35,959 bases of DNA from CAZSVI01 sp964610205. GTDB lineage: Bacteria; Bacillota; Clostridia; DSM-8532. The notes below the pieces were generated by a model. That model had not been told where the DNA came from and did no database searches. It was given only the letters and a program-made list of their open reading frames with translations. Below, one piece after another: positions 25,042 through 33,205 of the stretch. Each line of letters begins with the position of its first letter. The first letter of the stretch is position 1. Both the position numbers and the translations under genes were made by a program. Location of the stretch: positions 1-35,959 of the forward strand of contig CAZSVI010000024.1 in assembly GCA_964610205.1 (NCBI GenBank), written 5' to 3'.

Positions 25042-25100
25042 ACTTTCAATACCTCCTGATATCTATCTATATTTCTATATAACTGTAAATGTCTGGATTT

Positions 25101-25130
25101 ATTATATCATCTTTGTGATTTTTTTGTCAA
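25101..25130 (-). promoter_or_regulatory. Promoter of rex
   Basis: On the minus strand a perfect TTGACA (25130-25125), 18 bases, and perfect TATAAT (25106-25101). It lies in the short gap after hisF, so rex need not be part of a hisF transcript. Confidence 0.85.
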
Positions 25131-25158
25131 GTTTCTGTTATTTATTGTGCAGTGTAAA

Positions 25159-25920
25159 TCAACTCCTTACTTCAACTTCTTCAATTTTCAGATACTGCTT
25201 TAATTCTTTTATTCTCATTTCTCCAAAATGGAATAACGAAGCAGCCAGAACGGCGTCGGCTTTTCCAATGGTAACAGCATCCTTGAAATGCTCCATCGTT
25301 CCCGCGCCTCCTGATGCTATGACCGGAATTTTTACAGCTTCAGCCACCTGCCTGGTTAGCTCAAGATCATATCCTGACTTGGTTCCGTCCCGATCCATAC
25401 TGGTCAGCAGTATTTCTCCCGCTCCGCGTTTTTCAGCTTCAACAGCCCACTCAACTGCATCTTTTCCGGTATTGATTCTTCCACCGTTAATATAAACATT
25501 CCAACCGGAGTCTTCCTCCCTTTTTTTTGCATCAATCGCCACGATAACGCATTGACTGCCAAATTTCAATGCAGCTTCGGTAATCAATTCCGGTCGATTC
25601 ACAGCGGCGGAATTAACTGAGATTTTGTCGGCGCCGGCCAGAAGGATTTCCCTGAAATCTTCCACACTTCGTATACCTCCACCTACTGTAAAGGGTATAA
25701 ACACTTGCTCAGCAACCCGTGACACCATATCCGCCACGATATTCCTGGCGTCATGAGTAGCCGTAATATCCAGAAATGTCAGTTCATCAGCGCCTGCTTT
25801 ATCATATGCCGAAGCGCATGCAACAGGGTCTCCGGCATCAATGAGATTGACAAAATTGACACCCTTCACGACCCGTCCGTTATGTACGTCCAGACATGGT
25901 ATTATCCTCTTTGTAAGCAT
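25159..25920 (-). CDS. hisF: Imidazole glycerol phosphate synthase cyclase subunit
   Basis: A 253-residue TIM barrel, the exact usual length of HisF. It makes imidazole glycerol phosphate and AICAR from PRFAR and ammonia with HisH. Catalytic Asp11 is in IIPCLDVHNGRVVKG, and Asp130 is in VIVAIDAKK. The phosphate-binding loops FTVGGGIRSVEDF and VIASGGAGTMEHF are both present. TTATTAATAGAATATGGAGTGATGAT leads to the ATG. No other his genes are in the window, so it stands alone here. The 282-bp region upstream is shared with the divergent epimerase gene, with a minus-strand TATAAT at 25956-25951 lacking a clear -35. Confidence 0.96.
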   Translation of the reverse strand: MLTKRIIPCLDVHNGRVVKGVNFVNLIDAGDPVACASAYDKAGADELTFLDITATHDARNIVADMVSRVAEQVFIPFTVGGGIRSVEDFREILLAGADKISVNSAAVNRPELITEAALKFGSQCVIVAIDAKKREEDSGWNVYINGGRINTGKDAVEWAVEAEKRGAGEILLTSMDRDGTKSGYDLELTRQVAEAVKIPVIASGGAGTMEHFKDAVTIGKADAVLAASLFHFGEMRIKELKQYLKIEEVEVRS

Positions 25921-26093
25921 ATCATCACTCCATATTCTATTAATGAGTTTATTATATCCTTTTAACCGGGCTTTGGGTAGTATGAATAAAAACGAACATA
26001 CGCTACTACCGGAGATATAACCGGACTTTTATCACCCCGTTCCCGATAACGAGCCTGTTGTCTGGAATGAAAAGGTAAATAATTTTCTTTATA

Positions 26094-26122
26094 TTGACAT
26101 TTTTTAAGGTGTTGTATATTAT
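26094..26122 (+). promoter_or_regulatory. Promoter of the AGE epimerase gene
   Basis: Perfect TTGACA (26094-26099), 17 bases, then TATTAT (26117-26122), about 75 bp before the ribosome site. It drives the epimerase and probably the transglutaminase-like gene after it. Confidence 0.75.
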
Positions 26123-26202
26123 TCTTATATAGCTTCAGATTAATCAATGATGTTCGGATATTACTTCTATATAAATAGGAATTTTAAGGGAGGATCTAAA
26201 TT

Positions 26203-27627
26203 ATGAATATATCAGGAGATATCACTGCTGATGAAGCATTGTTTTTAGATGCGAAATTTTGGAAGCGGCATGCCCTGAACGACTTAATACCGCATTGGTA
26301 TAATAATGCAAGAGATAAGGAAAACGGCGGCTTTTACACAAACCTATCCCGTGAATGGAAGCCTGTGGGTTCATGGGATAAATACCCTGCGATGATTAGC
26401 CGCCATATATTCGGTTTTTCGTCAGCATACCTGTTATCAGGAGAAGATAAATATATAGAGGCAGCCCATGAAGGCGCCGAATTTCTGATGAAACATGCCT
26501 GGGATAAGGAATATGGCGGGTGGTTCGATCTTCTGACATGTGAAGGAAAACCAAAGGAGATGACAAAGAGTATACCGTTACAGCTTTATACCAATGTCGG
26601 TCTTACAATGTATTATTTTACTGCCGGAAATTCCTCCGTACTGCCATATATTTTTCAGTCTGTTAATATTCAGAAAAAATATGGTTACGACAACAGTTTC
26701 GATGGATACTATCAGGCATTGGAAAGAGATTTGAGCGTTAAGGATTCGGGAAAGAACAAGCATGCCCACTATGGATATGTCGGCTCATTATTGCTGAACC
26801 TGTGGCTGGCTACAAGAGAACCCGGCATTCTGGAATGGGAATGTCGGTTAACCGATCTGACGCTTGAGCGCATGGTTGACACTGAAAATGGCTGGATAAA
26901 CGGATATATGAACGAATTGGATCGTCAGTGGAGGTTTAAGCCATATATCAGTGATGGCATTGAATATATACATATAGGTGCTCAACTCACCGCCGCGCTT
27001 TCTTTTCTTCGTCTCTACCATCAAACCGGTAATACCACATACCTGGAACAGGGAAAGGCTCTTGGCGACAGAATCAACCGGTACGGGTGGGATTCCGGGC
27101 ACGGGGGATGGTTTGATATGGTGGAAAAGGAATATCCCTACCGTCCCGCACCTTTTTACAAAGTTTTCAACTGGATTCAGAATTATGGTTGTTTCATGCA
27201 GCTTCAGCTTTATCGTCTCACTAATGAAAATGAATATCTGGAACGCTATATAAAGAGTGAAACCTTCTGGTATAAACATCTGAGAGATATAAAATACGGC
27301 GGTGTTTTTACCGCCGTATCACCGGACGGCAATCCTGAGGGTGACGGAAGCAAAGCAGCGCCATGGCGTACCTCTTACCATGAAATGGAACATGCCCTGC
27401 TTAATTACCTCTATCTCAATACCTATGTTCATAAGCAGCCGGCTATCCTTCATTTTAATATGGATAATTCCGTATCGTCAAAGAAATATTATGTTTCACC
27501 GATAGATGATCCTTCAGTGCTGATTTTGTGGGCAAGAATAAACGGTAGGCAGGCGGAATTTGATGCCGCCGAACGTTCAATTTCCCTGCCTGCCGGAGAA
27601 AAATTTAAAGTTGAAGTTGCATTTTAG
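26203..27627 (+). CDS. AGE-family sugar 2-epimerase (cellobiose 2-epimerase-like)
   Basis: A 474-residue (alpha/alpha)6-barrel protein of the N-acylglucosamine/cellobiose 2-epimerase family. AGGGAGG precedes the ATG. Family marks are ENGGFYTNLSREWKP, KEYGGWFDL, GHGGWFDMVEKEYPY and, near the end, APWRTSYHEMEHALLNYLYL, which carries the His residues expected at the epimerase active site. Relatives isomerise the C2 hydroxyl of glucose-type units in free or beta-linked sugars. It is about 60-70 residues longer than typical cellobiose epimerases (about 390-410): after the barrel there is a C-terminal beta-rich tail (about 400-474, ending SLPAGEKFKVEVAF) likely to be a small sandwich domain. It has its own promoter and lies 68 bp before the transglutaminase-like gene. 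Confidence 0.85.
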   Translation: MNISGDITADEALFLDAKFWKRHALNDLIPHWYNNARDKENGGFYTNLSREWKPVGSWDKYPAMISRHIFGFSSAYLLSGEDKYIEAAHEGAEFLMKHAWDKEYGGWFDLLTCEGKPKEMTKSIPLQLYTNVGLTMYYFTAGNSSVLPYIFQSVNIQKKYGYDNSFDGYYQALERDLSVKDSGKNKHAHYGYVGSLLLNLWLATREPGILEWECRLTDLTLERMVDTENGWINGYMNELDRQWRFKPYISDGIEYIHIGAQLTAALSFLRLYHQTGNTTYLEQGKALGDRINRYGWDSGHGGWFDMVEKEYPYRPAPFYKVFNWIQNYGCFMQLQLYRLTNENEYLERYIKSETFWYKHLRDIKYGGVFTAVSPDGNPEGDGSKAAPWRTSYHEMEHALLNYLYLNTYVHKQPAILHFNMDNSVSSKKYYVSPIDDPSVLILWARINGRQAEFDAAERSISLPAGEKFKVEVAF

Positions 27628-27695
27628 ATTATTCCTGTATGGAGTTGGCCTGACATATGGTTAAAATGATATGATACATGGGGGAAATAAAGCAG

Positions 27696-30344
27696 ATGAG
27701 TGATTTTGTATTTAAACCGGACAGCAGCTATCTATCCGTTATAGAGGAAAAATTTAAGCAAAAAAGAGAAATCGCCTCCGAAAGAGAACATGCGTTATTC
27801 CAGGTATTTGAAGAAGATCTCAGTACTGAAGAAATAATAGCCATGAAATTTCTTTATGCCTATATGTCTTTAAATGATCTTGCTGACTATAACGGGGACC
27901 TTTTTCTGGATCATGTCAGGGATACATTCCGTATTCTAAGAATGATCCCATGGGGAAATAAAATACCTGTCTCCCTGTTTTTACACTTTGTACTACCCTA
28001 CCGTGTCAATAATGAGAATATTGAAAATTGCCGGAGCTCTTTGTTCATTGAACTGTATAGCAGGATCAGGGATTTGTCCATGACTGATGCCATCCTTGAA
28101 GTGAACCATTGGTGTCACGAAAGGGCAACTTATATCGGGTGCGATCCGAGAACTTCGTCGCCGCTTACAGTGATCCGAAGAACTCTAGGACGCTGCGGTG
28201 AGGAATCCACTCTTACCGTGTCTGCCTTACGAAGCCTCTGCATACCGGCCCGGCAATGCTATACCCCCAGATGGGCGCACTGCGATGACAATCATGCATG
28301 GGTTGAGGCCTGGGCTGATGGAAAGTGGAGTTATTTGGGGGCATGTGAGCCTGATGCCCGGCTTAATAACGGATGGTTCAAGGATCCGGCACGCAGAGCA
28401 ATGCTGGTGAATACCCGTGTTCCTGGCAATTATACAGGACCGGAGGAGATTACTCTGTCTGATAAGTGGTACATAGAACTCAATTTACTGAAAAATTATG
28501 CGCCTGTTAAAAAAATTTCCGTTAGAACAACTGATCAAACGGGTAATCCCGTTCCTGGCTCGTTAATACACTTCCAGGTATTTAATTCAGGCGAATTTTC
28601 TACAATAGCCAGACTGACCGCCGATGATACAGGTGAGGTTTCTATGACAACAGGCTTTGGTGATCTGATGGTTCATGCCACAAGCAGCAAGGGCTGGGGA
28701 TATAAAAAGATATGTACCGCAGAGGAAGATACCTTTGGAATTTCACTCTCATTCGAACTCCCGGCTTGTGAATCACATGAACTTGATATGATACCGCCTG
28801 TTCAAACGCATATAGACGCGGAGGATCCCACCGAAGAGGAACTGAACAGGAACAATATACGGCTTAAGGAAGAGGACAGGATCCGAGCTGAATATGAATC
28901 CTCATTCCTTGCGGGAAAAGTGATTCAGGAAGCCGCATGCGGGTTGTCCCTGCCTTCAGACCGGGTATGGAACGTACTTAAAAAAGCCAGGGGCAACAGC
29001 CGTGAAATAGCTGCTTTCCTGAAGGAAGAAACTCCCGTATATGGAGAGTTAGCTTTAAAGTTGCTGGAAGTCCTTGCTGAAAAAGATCTGACCGATACCT
29101 TCAGGCCTGTTCTTAAAGATCATCTGTATGGAGCCTCTGCTTTCCAGGAGATTTTTGATAATCAAATATATACGAACTATGTGTTGTGTCCCCGTATTCT
29201 GCATGAAATGATATGTGATTACAGATTATTTTTCCAGAAAAATTTTACCGTCAAAGAACAGGAAAGCTTCCGGGAATGCCCTGAGCGTCTCGCGGACTGG
29301 GTCAAAAACAATATTCAGGTTCTTGAAGGCTATACATATTACAACGGATCAGCTACCCCTAAGGGAACCTTTGAACTGAAAAAAGCAGACAGATTATCCC
29401 GTGATATTGTTTTTGCAGCCATGGCCAGGAGTTTTGGCATACCGGCACGTTTGAACCCTGCCGATAAAAGGCCCCAATTCCTTGAGGATCACGTCTGGAA
29501 GGATGTCAATCAGGATAATCCAAATTTTGAGTGTTCGCGCCATACAGACGGTTCTGGTGTGTCTGGCGGAATCAGGCTTGTAAAAGAGCCGGGGTATAAG
29601 GAAAAGCCCAGATATTTTATAGATTTCTCCCTCGCGCGCTTTGAGGAAAATATATTTCAAAGCCTGAATTATGAAGGATTGGAATGGAGCAAATTTGAAG
29701 ATTCAATCGAGGTTATGCCCGGAATCTACAGGTTGGTTACAGGAAACCGAATTTCAGACGGTACTTGTCTGATCCGTATGACGGTATTTGCAGTTAAACC
29801 CGGAGAAACCGCCGAGGTTGTCGTTTCCTACCGTAAGGAAGAAGGCAATGTGTCGGTTCTGGGAACTGTTCCCGATTCATGCGGTTTTACTATAATTGAT
29901 AAAAATCTTGAATTTTCAAAGGATGGGGTAAGCATAGGTTTGATAAAGGGAAAACAAACAGACCTTAAAGAGATATTATCTGAACACGGGATTGTTGTCG
30001 CCTGGATCGAGCCTGATATGGAGCCCTCAAAACATTTACTTAGTGAATTATGCGATCTTTCCGCAGAATTCGACGCCTGGGGCGGGCAGATAATACTTTG
30101 TGCCCGCGGCGATAAAATGACATCTCTGTTTAAAACCGATTTCTGCGGTGGTCTGCCTAAACAAACATTATTCAGTATTGACTCCGAAAACGGGACCCTG
30201 AATATGATGGTTTCGGGACTCGCGAAAAAACCGGGAATGGACTTTCCGCTGGTATTTGTCATTGATTCGCATGGGGAAATAAGGTATACATCGTCAGGCT
30301 ACAAGCCGGGTATCGGAGCGGAAGTAGTGAACTCGTTCAGCTAA
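27696..30344 (+). CDS. Large transglutaminase-like protein with thioredoxin-fold C-terminal domain
   Basis: An 882-residue cytosolic protein (no signal or membrane segment). Start set at 27696, with GGGGGAAA at 10 bases; a frame six codons longer has no site. A transglutaminase-like core (about 130-235) has the Cys-His-Asp triad Cys167 (GRCGEES), His200 (DDNHAWVEAWADG) and Asp220 (GACEPDARL). A carboxypeptidase-regulatory-like beta domain follows (about 265-345). A second, degenerate transglutaminase-like module (about 540-650, ADRLSRDIVFAAMARSFGIPARL) lacks the Cys. The last 120 residues (GIVVAWIEPDMEPSKHLL to VFVIDSHGEIRYTSSGYK) have an AhpC/thioredoxin-like fold with no visible redox CxxC. 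Linked to a sugar epimerase; the substrate is unknown. The stop lies inside an omegaRNA-like hairpin. Confidence 0.85.
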   Translation: MSDFVFKPDSSYLSVIEEKFKQKREIASEREHALFQVFEEDLSTEEIIAMKFLYAYMSLNDLADYNGDLFLDHVRDTFRILRMIPWGNKIPVSLFLHFVLPYRVNNENIENCRSSLFIELYSRIRDLSMTDAILEVNHWCHERATYIGCDPRTSSPLTVIRRTLGRCGEESTLTVSALRSLCIPARQCYTPRWAHCDDNHAWVEAWADGKWSYLGACEPDARLNNGWFKDPARRAMLVNTRVPGNYTGPEEITLSDKWYIELNLLKNYAPVKKISVRTTDQTGNPVPGSLIHFQVFNSGEFSTIARLTADDTGEVSMTTGFGDLMVHATSSKGWGYKKICTAEEDTFGISLSFELPACESHELDMIPPVQTHIDAEDPTEEELNRNNIRLKEEDRIRAEYESSFLAGKVIQEAACGLSLPSDRVWNVLKKARGNSREIAAFLKEETPVYGELALKLLEVLAEKDLTDTFRPVLKDHLYGASAFQEIFDNQIYTNYVLCPRILHEMICDYRLFFQKNFTVKEQESFRECPERLADWVKNNIQVLEGYTYYNGSATPKGTFELKKADRLSRDIVFAAMARSFGIPARLNPADKRPQFLEDHVWKDVNQDNPNFECSRHTDGSGVSGGIRLVKEPGYKEKPRYFIDFSLARFEENIFQSLNYEGLEWSKFEDSIEVMPGIYRLVTGNRISDGTCLIRMTVFAVKPGETAEVVVSYRKEEGNVSVLGTVPDSCGFTIIDKNLEFSKDGVSIGLIKGKQTDLKEILSEHGIVVAWIEPDMEPSKHLLSELCDLSAEFDAWGGQIILCARGDKMTSLFKTDFCGGLPKQTLFSIDSENGTLNMMVSGLAKKPGMDFPLVFVIDSHGEIRYTSSGYKPGIGAEVVNSFS

Positions 30345-30480
30345 AGCTGAACATCGGAACTTCGATGGAGGACTCTACCCCACCGAAGCGGGAACAAAGG
30401 TGCGTACCCACCGGAACGCACCACAAGCCTCGACCCGTCAACAAAGAATCCCTACTTATAGAAGCGGAAGCCTTAGAAAT
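30336..30480 (+). mobile_element. Decayed IS200/IS605 right end (omegaRNA-like), no tnpB
   Basis: Just at and past the stop of the preceding gene is a GC-rich, hairpin-dense stretch: TTCAGCT-AA-AGCTGAA (30336-30351), CATCG-GAACTT-CGATG (30351-30366), and GGTGCGT...ACGCACC (perfect 7-bp arms, 30399-30422). The block GACCCGTCAACAAAGAATCC, followed by CTACTTATAGAAG, resembles the conserved 3' end of TnpB-associated right ends as I remember them. The final hairpin, normally symmetric, is broken here (GAAGCGGAAG). No TnpA or TnpB reading frame is nearby. This is pattern memory, not a search. A MITE-like derivative is another reading. Confidence 0.55.
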
Positions 30481-30594
30481 TTGATAAAGGAAAGCAGATG
30501 ATTTTTCAGCCACCTCTCTCTCACATCGCTGTACAAGCAATTCATTATTTTACGCAAATCACCGATTAGTAGTCGGTACATCCGAAAAGGCAAA
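30481..30594. other. Intergenic stretch after the omegaRNA-like remnant
   Basis: 114 bp. One hairpin, ACCGA...TCGGT around a 7-base loop (30560-30576), may end the DUF4130 transcript on the minus strand, though no T-run follows. The rest shows nothing recognised. Confidence 0.4.
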
Positions 30595-31335
30595 TCATTC
30601 CTCCTGCATCTCGGTGAGGTTTTTCCAATACTTTTTCGGCATAAACTGCATCTGTGTCCTGGGGTTTTTTCGTTCCCTTATGGCTACCGTCTTAAAGAAC
30701 GCTTTCCAGAGTTTCGAGTATTCATCTTCTGTTTCAGTCCTTTCTATGGAAACGGTGGGAGCCTCATCGGTTAATATCATTTCCTGTCCGTTATATACTG
30801 CACATATATTCCTTTTCCTGTCATGAATCAGAAAAGGCTGGCGGGCAAGCCGTTCGGTAAAATGCGGCGCTATAAGTACCGTGATATTATGATCGGGTTC
30901 ATACCCGGCATAAAAAATGCCCTTTGAGATTTCCTGAAACCTCAGAAGGCCTAAAAACCGGTGAACTTCTCTTCCCACTCTTCGGTTCAAATCCATAATG
31001 GCACTGATGGAAGGATCCTGAATATAGTCTGAAACTTTCGCACCCATCCTGTATCCGATTTTCAAAAAATAAAAAATTAAATCAGAAGCTTTCTCGTCTT
31101 CACTGAGCCACGCCCTGTATATAATTTCCCGGGCCCTTATTGATATCTTTTTGGATATTGAGGAATAAACCCGCTGGAATTTTTCCATATCCGTGTCCAC
31201 CAGCTTTGCTTCATCAAGAAAAGAATGCCTGTAATTACCTGACGGTATTATTGAGATGTCCCGCTCCTTTGACACATAGGCTTCAAACACACAGGTCAGA
31301 AGGCCTTCAAAGCTCCCGTCATAAAGAAAAATCAT
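30595..31335 (-). CDS. DUF4130 / TIGR03915-family putative DNA metabolism protein
   Basis: A 246-residue cytosolic protein of the DUF4130 (TIGR03915) family. It opens FLYDGSFEGLLTCVFEAYVSK, the conserved start, and has GRSVHRFLGL-type GREVHRFLGLLRFQE, YAGYEPDHNITVLIAPHFTERL and FMPKKYWKNLTE, which recur across the family. Members usually sit beside a radical-SAM DNA repair protein (TIGR03916). Function is unproven. The ATG overlaps the stop of the glycosylase-methyltransferase fusion upstream by four bases (ATGA), so the two are made together. This argues for a DNA repair role. The usual radical-SAM partner is not in the window. Confidence 0.88.
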   Translation of the reverse strand: MIFLYDGSFEGLLTCVFEAYVSKERDISIIPSGNYRHSFLDEAKLVDTDMEKFQRVYSSISKKISIRAREIIYRAWLSEDEKASDLIFYFLKIGYRMGAKVSDYIQDPSISAIMDLNRRVGREVHRFLGLLRFQEISKGIFYAGYEPDHNITVLIAPHFTERLARQPFLIHDRKRNICAVYNGQEMILTDEAPTVSIERTETEDEYSKLWKAFFKTVAIRERKNPRTQMQFMPKKYWKNLTEMQEE

Positions 31336-32354
31336 CGGTTATCTTCCTTCCTGCTCTTTAAATTTCTCTGTTCCAATTCCAAAAGCATATTCTGTACAGG
31401 ATTGTTCCGGATACCCATAAACCCGATATTTTTTCGGTGGGCTCCAATTACACGGTGGCAGGGAACCAGTATCGGAACCGGATTTTTCCTTACTGCCTGT
31501 CCTACTGCTCTTGCAGCGTTTCCATTCCCTATTCCGAATGCCAGTTCACCATAGGAAACCGTGAATCCATACGGAATATCCGATAATGCACGGTACACCT
31601 TTTCCTGAAACAACGTCCCGTAAGCTTTTACGGGAACACTGAATACCTTCCTCTCTCCTGCCAGGTACTCCCGGATCTGTTCCTTTGTAGTCTGCCCAAG
31701 GGCATCACCGTCAAAGATTGCGTTATTTACCGGCTGATTCTCATTTCCACCCGGAAGGCATACCCTTATAATTTCGGATCCATTTGAATAAACCGATATA
31801 ATTCCGAACTCCGCTTCCAGAACCGAACGGTACAGTATGTTATCACCAAGCGCATATCTTACCTGAAGCCATCTGTCAAGTTTAACCGCATATGGAACCG
31901 ATGCGTTTGCGGGACTTGTCGATGGAAGCTGAGAATAGCAAATTTCGCGTTTTATTTGCGGCAGAATATTTCGTTGAAACTGCTTCCCCGCCATCTTTCC
32001 ATTACAGAAAACATATCTTATTTCCGGGGCTGCATTAACAAGAGCCGCCGCATCATTCATCTCCTGCCGGATAATCCGGCTGTCAAGACTTCCTTCTCTC
32101 CGGCAGCTTCGAAATACATCCCAGAGAGCGATTTTTTTCTTTCTCAAAAACCGGATACGCCGTGTATATTCAGCCTCCGGTTCTTGCCCGAATATTCTAT
32201 AAATCAACGGCCAGAAAAGGTTATGCGGATGGGCATAATACTGCCGCCGCCTTAATGATTCCTGCCCCGGCATGGTCCCGAGTATAAGCACCCGGCTATC
32301 GGAATATACTACCGGCTCAAAGGATTCTATTATATATTTTCCGCTGTTTTTCAT
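31332..32354 (-). CDS. Fusion: family 6 DNA glycosylase (HDG/UDG) plus O6-methylguanine-DNA methyltransferase
   Basis: A 340-residue two-domain DNA repair protein. Residues 1-165 match UDG family 6 hypoxanthine/uracil glycosylases: LILGTMPGQESLR (23-35), QYYAHPHNLFW (38-48) and LPSTSPANA (143-151). Residues about 170-330 match Ogt/MGMT: a poorly conserved N-terminal part, then FQEKVYRALSDIPYGFTVSYGELA and NPVPILVPCHRVIG with the methyl-accepting Cys299. Together they would remove deaminated bases and directly reverse O6-alkylguanine. Both domains keep their key motifs. Upstream, at 32355-32502, a short gap separates it from divergent prsW; no LexA-type site seen. The domains could act on the same nitrosative or alkylation damage, as inference. 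Confidence 0.9.
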   Translation of the reverse strand: MKNSGKYIIESFEPVVYSDSRVLILGTMPGQESLRRRQYYAHPHNLFWPLIYRIFGQEPEAEYTRRIRFLRKKKIALWDVFRSCRREGSLDSRIIRQEMNDAAALVNAAPEIRYVFCNGKMAGKQFQRNILPQIKREICYSQLPSTSPANASVPYAVKLDRWLQVRYALGDNILYRSVLEAEFGIISVYSNGSEIIRVCLPGGNENQPVNNAIFDGDALGQTTKEQIREYLAGERKVFSVPVKAYGTLFQEKVYRALSDIPYGFTVSYGELAFGIGNGNAARAVGQAVRKNPVPILVPCHRVIGAHRKNIGFMGIRNNPVQNMLLELEQRNLKSRKEDNR

Positions 32355-32502
32355 TTTGTTTGCATAACCCTTTCATTGTGCTAAAATAGTGTTGATTCCA
32401 GCAATGGAAATTTATACTTTGTTTTTTAAAAGCTATATTGCAAAGAATAAGGTAGAATAATTTTATCATAACCTGTTTATGAAGAAAAGGAAGGACTTGA
32501 AC

Positions 32503-33201
32503 ATGGATTTCCTGAGATTGGTTATTATTGCTGTTATTCCGGGAATTGCACTTTCCCTTGGCTTATATCTTACCGACCGGTATGATCGTGAACCTGTACG
32601 GCTTCTTTTAAAGCTCTTTCTGTTTGGAATGCTGGCAGCGGTACCTACGATTTTCATGGAACGAATTCTGAGTGGTTTCAATTTCTTTGGGGGGATATTT
32701 TCTATCTTCTGGACGGCTTTTATAGTAGCAGGTTTGACGGAGGAATATTTCAAGCGCCTGGTAGTCATGAAAATCGCATATAACCACCAGGCCTTTGATG
32801 AAAAACTTGACGGGATAATATATTGCGCCTATTCGGCTCTGGGCTTTGCCACAATTGAAAATATCATGTATGTGGTATCAGGTTTCGACGCCGACCCATA
32901 TATCGGTTGGTATCGCGGAATTTTAAGTGTTCCCGCCCACATGCTTTTTGCGGTAACCATGGGATATTATCTGTCACTGGCCCGTTTCAGCCCGGACGAG
33001 GCAACCCGTTCCCACTATTTTGCACGTTCCCTTATTGTTCCCATATTGCTTCACGGAACTTTCAATTTTATCCTCATGGCTGGAATATCGCTGTTAATGA
33101 TACTATTCATCCCCTTTGTCATTTATCTGTGGATCGCAAATTTAAAGAAGCTGAACCGTTTTTATCAGGAGTCAAAAGTATGGAATAAACTTGGGCTTTG
33201 A
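32503..33201 (+). CDS. prsW: PrsW family intramembrane metalloprotease
   Basis: The 232-residue protein has about seven membrane segments. The start was set at 32503 (MDFLRLVIIAVIPG) because GGAAGGAC lies six bases upstream; a frame eight codons longer overlaps that site. It carries the PrsW marks LYLTDRYDREPVRLL, the Glu-Glu-x-x-Lys motif in GLTEEYFKR (Glu80, Glu81, Lys84), ALGFATIENIMYV (Glu119), VPAHMLFAV (His146) and LLHGTFNF (second His). PrsW cleaves the anti-sigma factor RsiW in Bacillus, releasing sigma-W in response to envelope stress. No anti-sigma or sigma factor gene is near, so its substrate is unknown. It is convergent with the DUF4091 gene, four bases apart. Confidence 0.93.
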   Translation: MDFLRLVIIAVIPGIALSLGLYLTDRYDREPVRLLLKLFLFGMLAAVPTIFMERILSGFNFFGGIFSIFWTAFIVAGLTEEYFKRLVVMKIAYNHQAFDEKLDGIIYCAYSALGFATIENIMYVVSGFDADPYIGWYRGILSVPAHMLFAVTMGYYLSLARFSPDEATRSHYFARSLIVPILLHGTFNFILMAGISLLMILFIPFVIYLWIANLKKLNRFYQESKVWNKLGL

Positions 33202-33205
33202 GTTT

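Noticed and set aside
25042..25158. Rex operator at the rex promoter
   Set aside because: No TTGTTAANNNNTTAACAA-like sequence between hisF and rex, so autoregulation is not supported.
30500..30580. Group II intron 3' end (domain 5/6-like sequence on the minus strand)
   Set aside because: GATGTGAGAGAGAGG and a hairpin recall the D5/D6 region, but no catalytic triad with proper D5 pairing and no reverse transcriptase gene; likely coincidence.
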